NCBI RefSeq assembly: GCF_036924645.1
Contig: NZ_JAZHRX010000001.1
Span: 1,550,001 to 1,614,000, forward strand
Source of the DNA: Bradyrhizobium sp. AZCC 2176
Lineage (GTDB): Bacteria; Pseudomonadota; Alphaproteobacteria; Rhizobiales; Xanthobacteraceae
DNA length: 64,000 nucleotides
Direction of reading: 5' to 3'
Part shown: positions 8,751 to 17,800 of the stretch, one piece after another
Numbering within the stretch: position 1 is the stretch's first letter
Layout: each line of letters opens with the position of its first letter
The notes under the pieces: generated by a model
The model's input: the letters and a program-made list of their open reading frames with translations, nothing else
What the model was told of the DNA's origin: nothing
Databases searched by the model: none
Program-made: the position numbers and the translations under genes

Positions 8751-9683
8751 ATGAAGATACTCAGCATTTGTTGCGTTCGGGACGAGGATGACATTGTTGG
8801 GGAGACGCTGGAGGATGCTCTAGGCTGGAGCGACAGAATATTCGTGTTTGACAATGGCAGCGTCGATGGAACGTGGGAGACGGTACAAGACGTTGCGAGA
8901 AGCAATTCGAAGATCGAGATCGTCGGCCACGATGACCGCACTTTCACCGACGAGCTGCTCGGGGAAATATTCGAATCCTATAGGAGCGTAGCGTCTCCTG
9001 GAGACTGGTGGTGCAGACTCGACTCTGACGAAATATATATTGATGACCCTGCGCGCTTTCTTGCGGGCGTTCCCGACAAATACGGCCTTGTGCTCTCCGC
9101 TTCATTTAACTTCTATTTCACTGACATTGATCTTCGGAGCTATGAACAGAGCCCGTCGGAATGGCTCGCGCGACCAGTTCGCGAAAGGCTCAGGTTCTAT
9201 CAAAACAACTGGAGCGAGCCCCGATTTGTCCGCCATCGGAACGACCTCCTTTGGGCCGGCCTGGTTTGGCCCGACAACCGCGGCCGGACGTTTCCTTCCC
9301 GGATTCGGCTCAAGCACTTTCCGTACCGATCCCCAGCGCAAATAGCCAGCCGACTTGCGTTACGCCAGAGGCAACCGGCACTGTTCAAACATGAGGCCAA
9401 TCGATCCCTTGCGGTGCCAAAATTCATGCGGCCGGATTGGTCGGACCAATATCTCAAGACGGCCGCGTTTGAAGCAGCTTCCTGGCGAGATCGAGTGAGG
9501 AAAGCTGATGAATGCGATGTAGATCTTGGAGATGGTGCTCTTATCACTCGCAACGAGCTGATGCCGCCGCTCCCGTCGCCAGCCGTCGACCTGGTTAAAG
9601 CCAGCTTGCGGGAAACTCATATTGGGCGAGCCATATTGTCACCTATTATAAAATTGCGTCGAAACCAACAAAGTCGCCAGTGA
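8751..9683 (+). CDS. family-2-like glycosyltransferase
   Basis: 310-residue cytosolic glycosyltransferase. The N-terminus I-L-S-I-C-C-V-R-D-E-D-D and F-D-N-G-S-V-D-G (33-40) are typical of the Glyco_tranf_2_4 group; R-L-D-S-D-E (89-94) is the DxD metal site. It starts 62 bases after the flippase on the same strand, so both are probably co-transcribed. Acceptor and donor sugars are unknown. Confidence 0.87.
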   Translation: MKILSICCVRDEDDIVGETLEDALGWSDRIFVFDNGSVDGTWETVQDVARSNSKIEIVGHDDRTFTDELLGEIFESYRSVASPGDWWCRLDSDEIYIDDPARFLAGVPDKYGLVLSASFNFYFTDIDLRSYEQSPSEWLARPVRERLRFYQNNWSEPRFVRHRNDLLWAGLVWPDNRGRTFPSRIRLKHFPYRSPAQIASRLALRQRQPALFKHEANRSLAVPKFMRPDWSDQYLKTAAFEAASWRDRVRKADECDVDLGDGALITRNELMPPLPSPAVDLVKASLRETHIGRAILSPIIKLRRNQQSRQ

Positions 9684-10178
9684 TCAAAAGGTCAGAGAGC
9701 TCCCGAGGAGACGTCCGCACTTCGCTCGCCCGCGCACACCCAACAGCCGAGCCGCGCCATCATCGTGGAGTCTTTCGGCGCCATCAAGCGCGAGCCGGCT
9801 TGTAGAGCTGGGGCTGGCCTAACGGCAGTGACGCCCTTTTTGGCGATCCTGTTAGTTGTTGTTTGCTAGGCCTCACGTGTTTCTTCTTCCCGCCCGTCTC
9901 ATTCCACGCCGTAAAGGCCACCGTTTTCAAACTCCTGTTGTGGACCAAACTTGACGATCCTCAAAAACGCCAAGCGTGACCCGGGCTCAACTGCGCCCCC
10001 ACGCAAGCAGGACTCACCGCGTGGCCTCTAAGCTTTATAGGCCCCTCAGCCTGGTGCAACCTGGCGGCGCTCCGGTGGTGTTTACCCTGATAATAGAACC
10101 GACTGCAGAAGTTGCGTAAATTTCCAACGCCCGATGCAAGACGCGCACTTCCTGTCCATTTGAAAGCGTCGAGGGAGT
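9684..10178. other. intergenic, degraded
   Basis: About 500 bases with no supported gene. A weak FNR-like palindrome, TTGACGATCCTCAA, lies at 9951-9964. Low coding character and several stop-dense frames suggest decayed sequence. Confidence 0.4.
9951..9964. promoter_or_regulatory. degenerate FNR-like box
   Basis: TTGACGATCCTCAA keeps only the TTGA-N6-TCAA core. It is 215 bases upstream of the broken dehydratase gene. Possibly chance. Confidence 0.25.
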
Positions 10179-11189
10179 ATGCAAATGAGTATGTTCTGGC
10201 AAGACAAGTCGGTTTTGGTGACTGGCGCCACTGGTTTTCTGGGCGGCTGGCTTATTCATCATCTGCTTGAACACGGTGCCAACGTCACGGCGCTCGTGCG
10301 GCGCAATAGACCGGACTCTCAGTTGTTCCTTTCTGGGCTTGCCCAGCGGGCTAAGCTTATTAACGGCAATGTATGGGACAGGGAACTGCTCGAGCACACC
10401 CTCAATCACTATGACATCGACGTGATCTTTCATACCGCCATGGCAAGTGGACGAGTGCAGGCAACACTCGCTGATCCGATTGGATGTCTGCGCTCGACCG
10501 TCGAGAGCACATGGCATCTGCTCGACATAATCCGGCAACATCGTCCGGAGTGAGCAATGGTCGTGTCCTCATCCGACAACGCTTACGGCGCCCAACAACT
10601 GCCCTACCGCGAGACTCAACCGCTTATGCCTCGGCATCCTCAGGAGGTAGCCAAAGCCTCGCAGGATATGCTGACCCAAAGCTTCGGCAAGATCTATGGT
10701 TTGAATGTTGCGGTAACACGCTGCGGAAATTTTTTCAGCCCCTACGATTTCAATTTTGCCCGCATTATTCCATATGTGGCAAAATGCTGTGCCTTTGGAG
10801 TACAACCGGAACTACGTTCCGACGGGCGGTTCGTGCGAGATTTTCTGGCTGTCGAAGAGGCCGCGCATGCGCACCTCATGCTGGCGGTGCAGCTTTCAAG
10901 CGGGCCGGAACTGCGGGGTGAGGTTTTCAATTTCTCTCATGAGGTTCGAATGTCAGTCATCGACCTCGTTGACAACATTCTTGAAATCGCACGGTCCAAC
11001 CAAACGCCTACGATCGTCAACACCGTCACCCACGAGATACCATCTATGTCGCTGTCTTGCGACAAGGCCCGGAAGATCCTGGGTTGGGAGCCTCAACGGA
11101 GCTTTGAAAGCAAACTAGCTGATACTGTGAACTGGTATTTGCAATGGTTCCGCGCGGCCGGGCGTGGATGTCAAGCAGGTGCGAGTTGA
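10179..11189 (+). pseudogene. CDP-glucose 4,6-dehydratase-like SDR, interrupted by in-frame TGA
   Basis: Two open segments (10179-10553 and 10557-11189) are in the same frame and are separated only by a TGA at 10551-10553, inside R-P-E-stop-A-M-V-V-S-S-S-D-N-A-Y-G. Together they give a full-length SDR of about 336 residues: V-T-G-A-T-G-F-L-G-G binds NAD, and T-R-C-G-N-F is a family motif. The expected Y-x-x-x-K is H-P-Q-E-V-A-K here, with Gln in place of the catalytic Tyr. CGA (Arg) to TGA is a one-base change. The double loss argues for a real pseudogene rather than a sequencing error. Confidence 0.75.
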
Positions 11190-11374
11190 TCCGGCCCATG
11201 ACCGCCTGGGTGAGAAAATGCAGGCGATGTGCTTGACGAATATGATCCAATAGTGTGCCCTGTTCACGATCGCCTCGACTGGAAGCCACTGCAGCCAACG
11301 AAGCGACAATGCTGCCAACAACTAGATACTGGCGGGACTGAACGTCACAACGGCTTGCAGCCTTTGACCGGAGG

Positions 11375-12100
11375 TCAAAGAGACTTGCTGCCATCGGCAT
11401 AATCGGTTCGCCTGAATACGCAATCGACTTCGAGCAGGGATACCGGATCCTCCGAATAGTAAGTCACCGGGCGCATCTGGCTTAACGTAAATCCGGCTTC
11501 CCGCATGAAGCGCAGCGCCTCATCGAAGTTCCAGGTCTCCTGATAGAGATGGACAAGAGGCAATTCCAGTTGCACGCCAAGCAGACGCGGAACGGAGTTC
11601 CTGCCGCCCTTGAGTACATTCTGCTCGAAACCTTGCGTATCGACCTTCAAGAACACACGGTTGTCGGTGAACTCCGAGAATATGGTGTCAAGCGTCACAA
11701 TCTGAACCGTGTCAATACGGATCACATCGGTCTCATAGATACTGTTTCGGCCAATGTCTGTCTGATCGGCAATCGAACTCATTGCCGTGTTCTTGCTGAC
11801 GTTGATTTCTATGGTGCCGGTGAAATCGCCAAGTGCCATGTTTCGGCAATGCCAATTTTTGTCCGATGCGCAATTCTGTTGAAGCCGACCGAAGACCTCA
11901 GCGACGGGTTCGAAGGATACGATCTTCCCCTTGTAGCCGCGCAACCTGAGTTCTTGTGCGAACTGGCCCTCGTTGGCGCCAACGTCCAGAACGAGATTAA
12001 CAGAACGAGATTTGAGGAACTGCATCAGGTCCGGGTGCCGGTGACGAATTTCGTAGCCAGTCGACCTGACAATGTACTTTAGCCGCTCTTTCACTGTCAT
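11375..12100 (-). CDS. FkbM-family methyltransferase
   Basis: 241-residue SAM-dependent methyltransferase. D39-V-G-A-N-E-G45 is the SAM-binding motif I, S-F-E-P-V follows as motif II, and V-D-T-Q-G-F-E fits the FkbM signature. Members often O-methylate sugars of surface glycans. Its start overlaps the stop of the chain-length gene by 4 bases (12097-12100), so the two are translationally coupled. Confidence 0.9.
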   Translation of the reverse strand: MTVKERLKYIVRSTGYEIRHRHPDLMQFLKSRSVNLVLDVGANEGQFAQELRLRGYKGKIVSFEPVAEVFGRLQQNCASDKNWHCRNMALGDFTGTIEINVSKNTAMSSIADQTDIGRNSIYETDVIRIDTVQIVTLDTIFSEFTDNRVFLKVDTQGFEQNVLKGGRNSVPRLLGVQLELPLVHLYQETWNFDEALRFMREAGFTLSQMRPVTYYSEDPVSLLEVDCVFRRTDYADGSKSL

Positions 12101-13623
12101 ATCGCTGCTCTAGTGTTTCCCTCACCCAACGTACCTGCGGTCGACATCTCGGCGGATTGGGGATCCTTCGATCCTCCCCGTTTTCGCCGGGCGACCAAAA
12201 GGTCCACGAGGTCATCGGTCCCGACGTCAAGTCCGGCGTTCCGGTAGGCGTGGGCGTGCGTCGCCCCTCTCGCGAGCTCCGGCCCAACGATGAGCGCAAA
12301 GCCAAGCAAAATGCCACCGGCTAACGCCAAGCCAATGAGATGCGGGAACTGCGGAAACACAGGCCGCGTTGGAGTAACCGCCTTCTGAACGACTCTTAGG
12401 CTTGAGAGTTGGCTCTTCTTGGCGACCTCGGAACTGATCTCTTCCTCGAGGATCCGAGTTGCATAGTGCGCGGCGGCTGCCGATGCTGTCGTTAGGTTAC
12501 GCTTCAACCTGCCATATTCTGCCTCGTTCGCAGAGAGCAACGCCAGCTCCTTGTTCACCTGATCGAGCTCCGTGCCGAGCCCCTTCAACAGCTCCGTAGA
12601 CCCATTGAGATCAGCGTTGACCTTCATGAGTGCAGCCATGTTGTCCTGATAGACCTTCACCAGAAGCAAAGGAGGAATTTCGTCAGCCTGTTCCTGCTCC
12701 TTCGCGGCGCTTTCCGCAGCTTTTCGGGGATCCTGCCCTCCGAGCGTCTTCACCATCCGGCTTACAGTTTTCGACTGCGTAACCGGCCGCAGCACCTGCA
12801 ATTGCTCCACGATCGACTGTTTCTGCCCCTTTTTGTCTTCGACTGTTGCGCGCGTCGTGGAGATGGACGTGGCCAGGTCATTCGCCCGCTTGAGCAGAAG
12901 CGCCCGCTGCTCGTCAACCGAATAGATCGATGCGTTGACGGAGAAGCTCTTTAGGTTAGCAGCCGCCGCCTGGGCCTCTTCCTCAAGGCGTGTCGTCTGT
13001 TGCTGGAAAAATTCTTGCGCTCCCGGCATTTGAACCTCAGTACCCTGAACAGCGACCAGTGCGTTTGCAAGCTCGTTCAGGTAACTTGCCGCGATCGCCG
13101 CATCCCTGTGACGGAAGGTTACTCTCAACAGGTCTGATCTGCCTTCTTGCTTCGCAGCGACACGGTCCCGCAAGCCGAGAATGCGCGCCTCATTGCGCTC
13201 TATTTCGTCCTCCGGCTCAAGCCCTTGCGTTGCTGGCTCGCCAACGAAAGCGTGCGCAAGGTTGATTTCCTTCGCCCACGCCCAAAACCTGTTCATGAGC
13301 GTCGGGTTCGTATTAGCGGATAATCGATCGTACCCAACCGCCCTTCCCGCCTCTAGAACTACCTGATCGATTTTAGCAATGCGCGACAGCGACTCCATCC
13401 GGCTTTGAAGATCAAGGCCTTCCCCAAGAGGCGCGCTTGAATTGCCTGAACGCTCCTTAATGCCCTGCCCCGCGCGCAAGATAGTATACGCCTCGTAGCG
13501 GTCCCCGACCGCTGCGTAATATAGGAAGGCCACGCCGGACGTCAGAAGCAGGCACAGATACAGGATCCATTGGCGGCGCCAGAAAAAACGGAAGGAGAAT
13601 ATTGCACTTATGCTGCGTTCCAC
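12097..13623 (-). CDS. Wzz/GumC-type chain-length determinant (no kinase domain)
   Basis: 508-residue inner-membrane protein: short cytoplasmic N-terminus, membrane helix at about 17-37, a long periplasmic coiled-coil-rich part (about 180-390), and a second helix near 425-447 after a P-x-x-P-xx-P stretch (T-P-T-R-P-V-F-P-Q-F-P). This is the layout of polysaccharide co-polymerases that set EPS chain length. The C-terminus (about 60 residues) has no BY-kinase domain. FNR-type box 4 lies 64 bases upstream of the start and FkbM overlaps its end. Confidence 0.88.
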   Translation of the reverse strand: MERSISAIFSFRFFWRRQWILYLCLLLTSGVAFLYYAAVGDRYEAYTILRAGQGIKERSGNSSAPLGEGLDLQSRMESLSRIAKIDQVVLEAGRAVGYDRLSANTNPTLMNRFWAWAKEINLAHAFVGEPATQGLEPEDEIERNEARILGLRDRVAAKQEGRSDLLRVTFRHRDAAIAASYLNELANALVAVQGTEVQMPGAQEFFQQQTTRLEEEAQAAAANLKSFSVNASIYSVDEQRALLLKRANDLATSISTTRATVEDKKGQKQSIVEQLQVLRPVTQSKTVSRMVKTLGGQDPRKAAESAAKEQEQADEIPPLLLVKVYQDNMAALMKVNADLNGSTELLKGLGTELDQVNKELALLSANEAEYGRLKRNLTTASAAAAHYATRILEEEISSEVAKKSQLSSLRVVQKAVTPTRPVFPQFPHLIGLALAGGILLGFALIVGPELARGATHAHAYRNAGLDVGTDDLVDLLVARRKRGGSKDPQSAEMSTAGTLGEGNTRAAI

Positions 13624-13686
13624 TGTGGACTCGCTTGTTCCTGTACCTACCCGCTATAGCCTCTACGCGAAGCGCCCGGAACGATA

Positions 13687-13700
13687 TTGACAACCGTCAA
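13687..13700. promoter_or_regulatory. FNR/FixK-type box 4
   Basis: TTGACAACCGTCAA, followed by CTCGG exactly as at box 2. It lies between divergent genes: 64 bases before the chain-length gene and 128 before the polymerase gene. Confidence 0.7.
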
Positions 13701-13827
13701 CTCGGATTTTGACCGTGCATCTATATGCTTGTCACGGCTGCTACTCTTGGCACCAGATCTACCAGGTTACTGAGATATCCCGGCCTAGGCAGGAACCTGC
13801 GACTACGAGAGGTGGGGTTACTTCGTT

Positions 13828-15051
13828 GTGCAAAGTCTGACTGTAAGCAGAGAAAGACCGCCATACATCCTTCCCGCGTCGGTGGCGATCACGAACCAGT
13901 TTTTCCTGGTGACCTGCCTGGGCCTCGTGTTGCTCAATTTTCTGACGTTCGCTTATCACCTTACTGGCTCGACTCTATTCAACGCGCTTAGCAACGCCGT
14001 GAGCCTGTTGCTTATTTCGTGTTCAGTCTATGTTGCGCTTGTAGGCAGGGAAGAAGCCGGTTTTTACAAGATCTTTTTGGTACTGGCCTGTGTTTTCGTC
14101 GGCGCGAGCTATTTGGCCAACTATGGGAGTTTCGAGATAGCAGATGCCCTGAAGTTCTTGTCGCTCTACACATTCTATATAGCTGGCCGAAGCGCGCCGG
14201 GGCATTGGCGGCCAGCTGAGAAGTGGTGCATCTACGCGCTCGCCGCGTTGCCTTTGATCTTCAAGTTGGCCGGCGACACAAAAGTCTACGTGGGCGCCGA
14301 GTTTCCTGACGTGTTCGCCTACTTTCCCAATACAAATACCGCGGCGCTGTATTTTGCTGCTTTGTGCTTTTCCCTATCGCATTGGTTCGGAAACAAGATG
14401 CTGGTAGTGCAGTTCATCAATGCCGCGGTGATGAATAGAGTCGGCGCAGCATTGGCCACCATTCTTGCCATCGTCATGTGGTCTTTCTTTCCACTGAGAC
14501 CACAAGTATTAGTCGCTTTCTTTATAGGGGGGATAGCTGGCTGTATTGCCTACGCTTTTGGAGCAATGGATCGGTTGCTGACGGGTCTTGATAGCATGGC
14601 TTTGATTTGGAGCTTGAACCCCGGCACGGTCGCACGCATGACCTACAAGCAACTGATCGACTTGACGGGCACGACCGACCTGTCAGCATTTTTTCGCATC
14701 ATCCATTGGACAAACATATTTGAATACTATTCGACGCAAGGCCTCGGCGTGATCTTGTTTGGTTACGGCGCAGGTCAGAGCGGCATCATAGCGGTCATGC
14801 CCATGCCGCCGCACAACGATTACCTTCGTGTCCTGGCGGAATATGGATTGCTCAACTTCCTGGTATTTGCCTTTTTTGTCGTCAGCATCCTGCTTTCGCT
14901 GAAGCTGCAGGCGGCGAAGATTCTCTTCACTGTGCTGCTCATATATTTCTTCTCCGAAAATCTGCTGGACAACTTTACATCGATGGCACTGTTTTTCTCG
15001 TTTGCTGGCAGGCTTACATCCCAGCAGTCGTCTGGCAGCAGTCACGCGTAG
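13828..15051 (+). CDS. O-antigen ligase/polymerase-like membrane protein (Wzy-type)
   Basis: 407-residue polytopic protein with about 10 hydrophobic segments and one larger loop at about 245-330. That loop contains G-L-G-V-I-L-F-G-Y-G-A-G-Q-S-G and P-P-H-N-D-Y-L-R-V-L-A-E-Y-G. The PHNxYL...EYG pattern near the last loop is typical of Wzy/WaaL-type EPS polymerases and ligases. GTG start with GAGAGGTGGGG upstream. Divergent from the chain-length gene and sharing its box region. Confidence 0.88.
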   Translation: MQSLTVSRERPPYILPASVAITNQFFLVTCLGLVLLNFLTFAYHLTGSTLFNALSNAVSLLLISCSVYVALVGREEAGFYKIFLVLACVFVGASYLANYGSFEIADALKFLSLYTFYIAGRSAPGHWRPAEKWCIYALAALPLIFKLAGDTKVYVGAEFPDVFAYFPNTNTAALYFAALCFSLSHWFGNKMLVVQFINAAVMNRVGAALATILAIVMWSFFPLRPQVLVAFFIGGIAGCIAYAFGAMDRLLTGLDSMALIWSLNPGTVARMTYKQLIDLTGTTDLSAFFRIIHWTNIFEYYSTQGLGVILFGYGAGQSGIIAVMPMPPHNDYLRVLAEYGLLNFLVFAFFVVSILLSLKLQAAKILFTVLLIYFFSENLLDNFTSMALFFSFAGRLTSQQSSGSSHA

Positions 15052-15089
15052 CTGGCGTATCGCCGGCTGGTTGAACACGGGATCAACCG

Positions 15090-16409
15090 ATGGACTTCTC
15101 GATTTCCGAAGCAATCAGACAGAACACGCTTGGACGAAGCGAAGGATTTCCCGCCGGAGTGCCTAAGAGCTACGATTGGTACAAAGGCTGGAACGACGAT
15201 GGGTTGCATACGCCGCCAGCAAATTTCACCGCCCTCACGGGTTGGGGCCAAGTCTATCAGAAGGTGGGGGCTCCCGCGTCCTCGAATGCAGCTGCAGATG
15301 TCGAAGTTGCCAACGCGAAGACCTATGTCCGTCTCAGGGAAACGGGCCAATGGGTCTTGGCCCAAGATCAGTCAAGAACCCCAATAGTGGGGGGGCATTT
15401 CGTCACTGACTTCGCTGGAAATGCAGGATACCCGATGGTCGTGACCCCTCTGGCGGGCGGGGGCACGTCTTTCAGTGCCCCTTCGGCCGGGCATAATGAT
15501 CATTTTTGGCACAAGGCGCGAGGCACCTACGCGGCTGGAACGGTCGACGCCGTCTATGTCCAGATGGATATGAGGGTTACGGATCCGAACTTGAAGCTGG
15601 TCGCCATGGTGGGCGCCGACTGGTGGCGCGACGCAGACGCCCCTTTTCTTGCAGACCACAGCAACAATCCGGGCATCGGCGGCAGCAACTGGATTGAACT
15701 TTCGACGCAATGGAGGACGATTGCCTACTACTCCCTGAGCACCGCGGAGTTTCAGAGCAATCTGCCGCCTCCGTTCCGCGGAACTGTCGACACGGCCCCG
15801 GTCACCAATCCGGACATCACGCCTCCCGCCGCGCCCACGATTGCCTCGTTCACGCCGGACACCGGCACCATTGGCGACCAGATCACGGGCGCGAGCGTTC
15901 TGACATTGTCTGGCACGGCAGAGGCCGCCAGCATCGTCAAGCTGTTCGATGGGGCAACGCAGATCGGTACGGCAAGTGCGAATTCGAGTGGCGCCTGGAG
16001 TACCGAGACCAGCCAATTGGCGGCGGGCACACACAACTTTACGGCGACGGCCACGGACGCGGCCGGCAACACCAGTTCGGCATCATCGCTGTTGAATGTA
16101 ATGGTGGACGCGGCGGGAGCATCCCCGCCGGCGGCGTCACCAAGGGCGACGCCGAGTGGCGAAAACCTCTTGGAGATGTTTGACGCAACGTCCGTGGGAG
16201 TAGACGAGTGGGCGGGCCTCACCGACAATGACGGATCCTATCGGACCCTGCAGACCGTTGCACGGCAGGGCCACAACCTATCCCTTGATGCGCGTTCCCT
16301 TCCTGGATTCACCGACACGACCACAACGATCGAGGCCTTGTCGAATGATTCGTTCATTTTGATCGCCTTGCTTTTCGCGACCATAGTCAAGATTGGTCGA
16401 AATAGCTGA
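15090..16409 (+). CDS. Ig-like-domain protein of a three-member EPS-linked family (truncated copy)
   Basis: 439 residues, no signal peptide. Residues 1-230 are a conserved domain shared with the proteins at 22346-24055 and 20911-21885 (S-E-G-F-P-A-G-V-P, Y-K-G-W-N-D-D-G-L-H-T-P-P, A-V-Y-V-Q-M-D-M-R, G-A-D-W-W-R-D). Residues about 240-335 form a bacterial Ig-like domain. The C-terminus after S-G-E-N-L-L is a scrambled, shortened version of the carbohydrate-binding-like domain in the 569-residue paralogue: several internal deletions and a shifted end. It starts 39 bases after the polymerase gene. The function is unknown; an extracellular polysaccharide-binding role is inferred. Confidence 0.8.
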   Translation: MDFSISEAIRQNTLGRSEGFPAGVPKSYDWYKGWNDDGLHTPPANFTALTGWGQVYQKVGAPASSNAAADVEVANAKTYVRLRETGQWVLAQDQSRTPIVGGHFVTDFAGNAGYPMVVTPLAGGGTSFSAPSAGHNDHFWHKARGTYAAGTVDAVYVQMDMRVTDPNLKLVAMVGADWWRDADAPFLADHSNNPGIGGSNWIELSTQWRTIAYYSLSTAEFQSNLPPPFRGTVDTAPVTNPDITPPAAPTIASFTPDTGTIGDQITGASVLTLSGTAEAASIVKLFDGATQIGTASANSSGAWSTETSQLAAGTHNFTATATDAAGNTSSASSLLNVMVDAAGASPPAASPRATPSGENLLEMFDATSVGVDEWAGLTDNDGSYRTLQTVARQGHNLSLDARSLPGFTDTTTTIEALSNDSFILIALLFATIVKIGRNS

Positions 16410-16410
16410 T

Positions 16411-16690
16411 CGACCGCAGGATGCGAGATCTTCTCAAGCCAAAGGGAACGTTGTTCCTGGAGTATCCCAACGCGTGGGGCTCTTCCAGATGTCCAAATCG
16501 ATCTTCATGCCCCGATTCGTCTACAGATCGCTGCGATCCGCCAATCATTGCTCAAAGGCTCACCTCATCGCCCCGCCGACTACGAATTTCCTACAAGCGT
16601 GTGGCGTGTGATGACAATCCTTCGCGAGCTGGGTTTTGAGAACATAAAATGCTATCCGCACACACGGCATATCCGACAATCAGTGAGCGC
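16411..16690 (+). pseudogene. methyltransferase-like remnant
   Basis: Pieces of frames give M-R-D-L-L-K-P-K-G-T-L-F-L-E-Y-P-N-A-W-G, close to the post-motif region of class-I methyltransferases (LKPGGxLFLxxPN), then after frame changes M-T-I-L-R-E-L-G-F-E-N-I-K-C-Y-P. No complete frame exists. Likely the tail of a decayed EPS methyltransferase gene. Confidence 0.4.
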
Positions 16691-17073
16691 AAGCATCGGA
16701 TTTACTGCTCGCTGAGCGGCTCCAAATACGCAAATATCACGACTATCATTATATGCTAAGCGCCGTGCGGGCCTGAAATACCCTACACCGGAGCGCTTCG
16801 AGAAAGCGGCACTTACCACGTTCAGCACGTGACTGGCGATCAACGTTCGCCCTCGGGCTGCAAGGGGCGCGCAATCTCCGGCCTGTATTTGTCGCGAGAT
16901 GGAACGTCAGGAATATCCTCCGTTACAGCGAGGAGAAACGACGCCTGATATCAGGGCTCTTGGAAGCGGAAATCTGGCTGCGCGCCTCGATCCAGCACCC
17001 GTGGCGGCCGCCTACAAGGCTTTTCGACCTGGCTTAGGAGAATGAAGGCCAATCATTCTAGCTTTGGTCGCAA

Positions 17074-17244
17074 CTAGTCGGTCCAACTGCGATCCCCACA
17101 CTCGCATTTGAACATATGGATGACATCCCCGTTTTCGGAATCTATGACTGTTCGGACTAGTTCTAGCTTTTTCTTGCAGAAACGACACCTTCGGTCGGAT
17201 GCATCTGGCAGATGTGCAATCGTCTTGGCCTTCAACAGATCCAT
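17074..17244 (-). CDS. 56-residue zinc-ribbon-like protein
   Basis: Small protein M-D-L-L-K-A-K-T-I-A-H-L-P-D-A-S... with C20-x-x-C23 and, about 25 residues later, K-C-E-C (C47, C49), consistent with a four-Cys zinc site. The ATG is well supported by GGAGGG 7 bases upstream. An FNR-type box (17420-17433) lies 176 bases upstream. I do not recognise a named family. Small zinc ribbons often act as nucleic-acid or protein-binding regulators, but no function can be assigned. Confidence 0.75.
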   Translation of the reverse strand: MDLLKAKTIAHLPDASDRRCRFCKKKLELVRTVIDSENGDVIHMFKCECGDRSWTD

Positions 17245-17419
17245 TGTTCACCCTCCGCGAGAGGCAATACAGATAGACCGTTGGGCGGTCGGGACACGGC
17301 CTCAGCACGGGAGAGCATCGAGCCGATATTATCGGCTAAAGCTGGGAGCTCTGTAGCCGAGCTTAGCTAGGTGCATGTGGCTGCCGGTCCCTAGGAAAAC
17401 ACCAAGTATCCAGCCTGTA

Positions 17420-17433
17420 TTGACGACCGTCAA
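17420..17433. promoter_or_regulatory. FNR/FixK-type box 5
   Basis: TTGACGACCGTCAA, followed by CTTACGG. Half-sites are perfect. It lies 176 bases upstream of the zinc-ribbon gene. Confidence 0.65.
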
Positions 17434-17660
17434 CTTACGGTGCCTAAACGAAGTTTCGCATCAGCTCCTGCGTTCGAACGGCAGAACGCAAGAACAGTTC
17501 GCTCTACTCGATCTTGCAGTATCTCATTACGGCTCTGGTGACTGGCCAGAATGAAGCGCGCCGGTTTGCTGATAGCCAGTGGCGGCATTGGCGACGAGTA
17601 GCATCCAGCCGGCGTAGCTGCGGCTGATGTGTGGCCGACGCTTCTCTGACGATTCAATTA

Positions 17661-17674
17661 TTGACGGCCGTCAA
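17661..17674. promoter_or_regulatory. FNR/FixK-type box 6 (perfect palindrome)
   Basis: TTGACGGCCGTCAA is symmetric over all 14 bases. It lies 127 bases upstream of the 84-residue protein gene. Confidence 0.7.
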
Positions 17675-17800
17675 TTCAATGACGAGCAACACATTTATTC
17701 TACAGGCGGGCGAGGCCTTTCCGCGGCGTGAAACTGCCGTCAAAGAGTCGGCCCCACGAATGAGGAAAGAGCGGCACTTGTTTCAAGAGGAGAGCGTGTT

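Larger units (their letters stand above)
17245..17800. promoter_or_regulatory. intergenic region with two FNR-type boxes
   Basis: About 555 bases between two divergent small genes (zinc-ribbon leftward, 84-residue protein rightward), with boxes at 17420-17433 and 17661-17674. No other supported gene. Confidence 0.5.

Noticed and set aside
15071..15086. TTGAACACGGGATCAA as an FNR box
   Set aside because: The spacing between TTGA and TCAA is 8, not the 6 needed.
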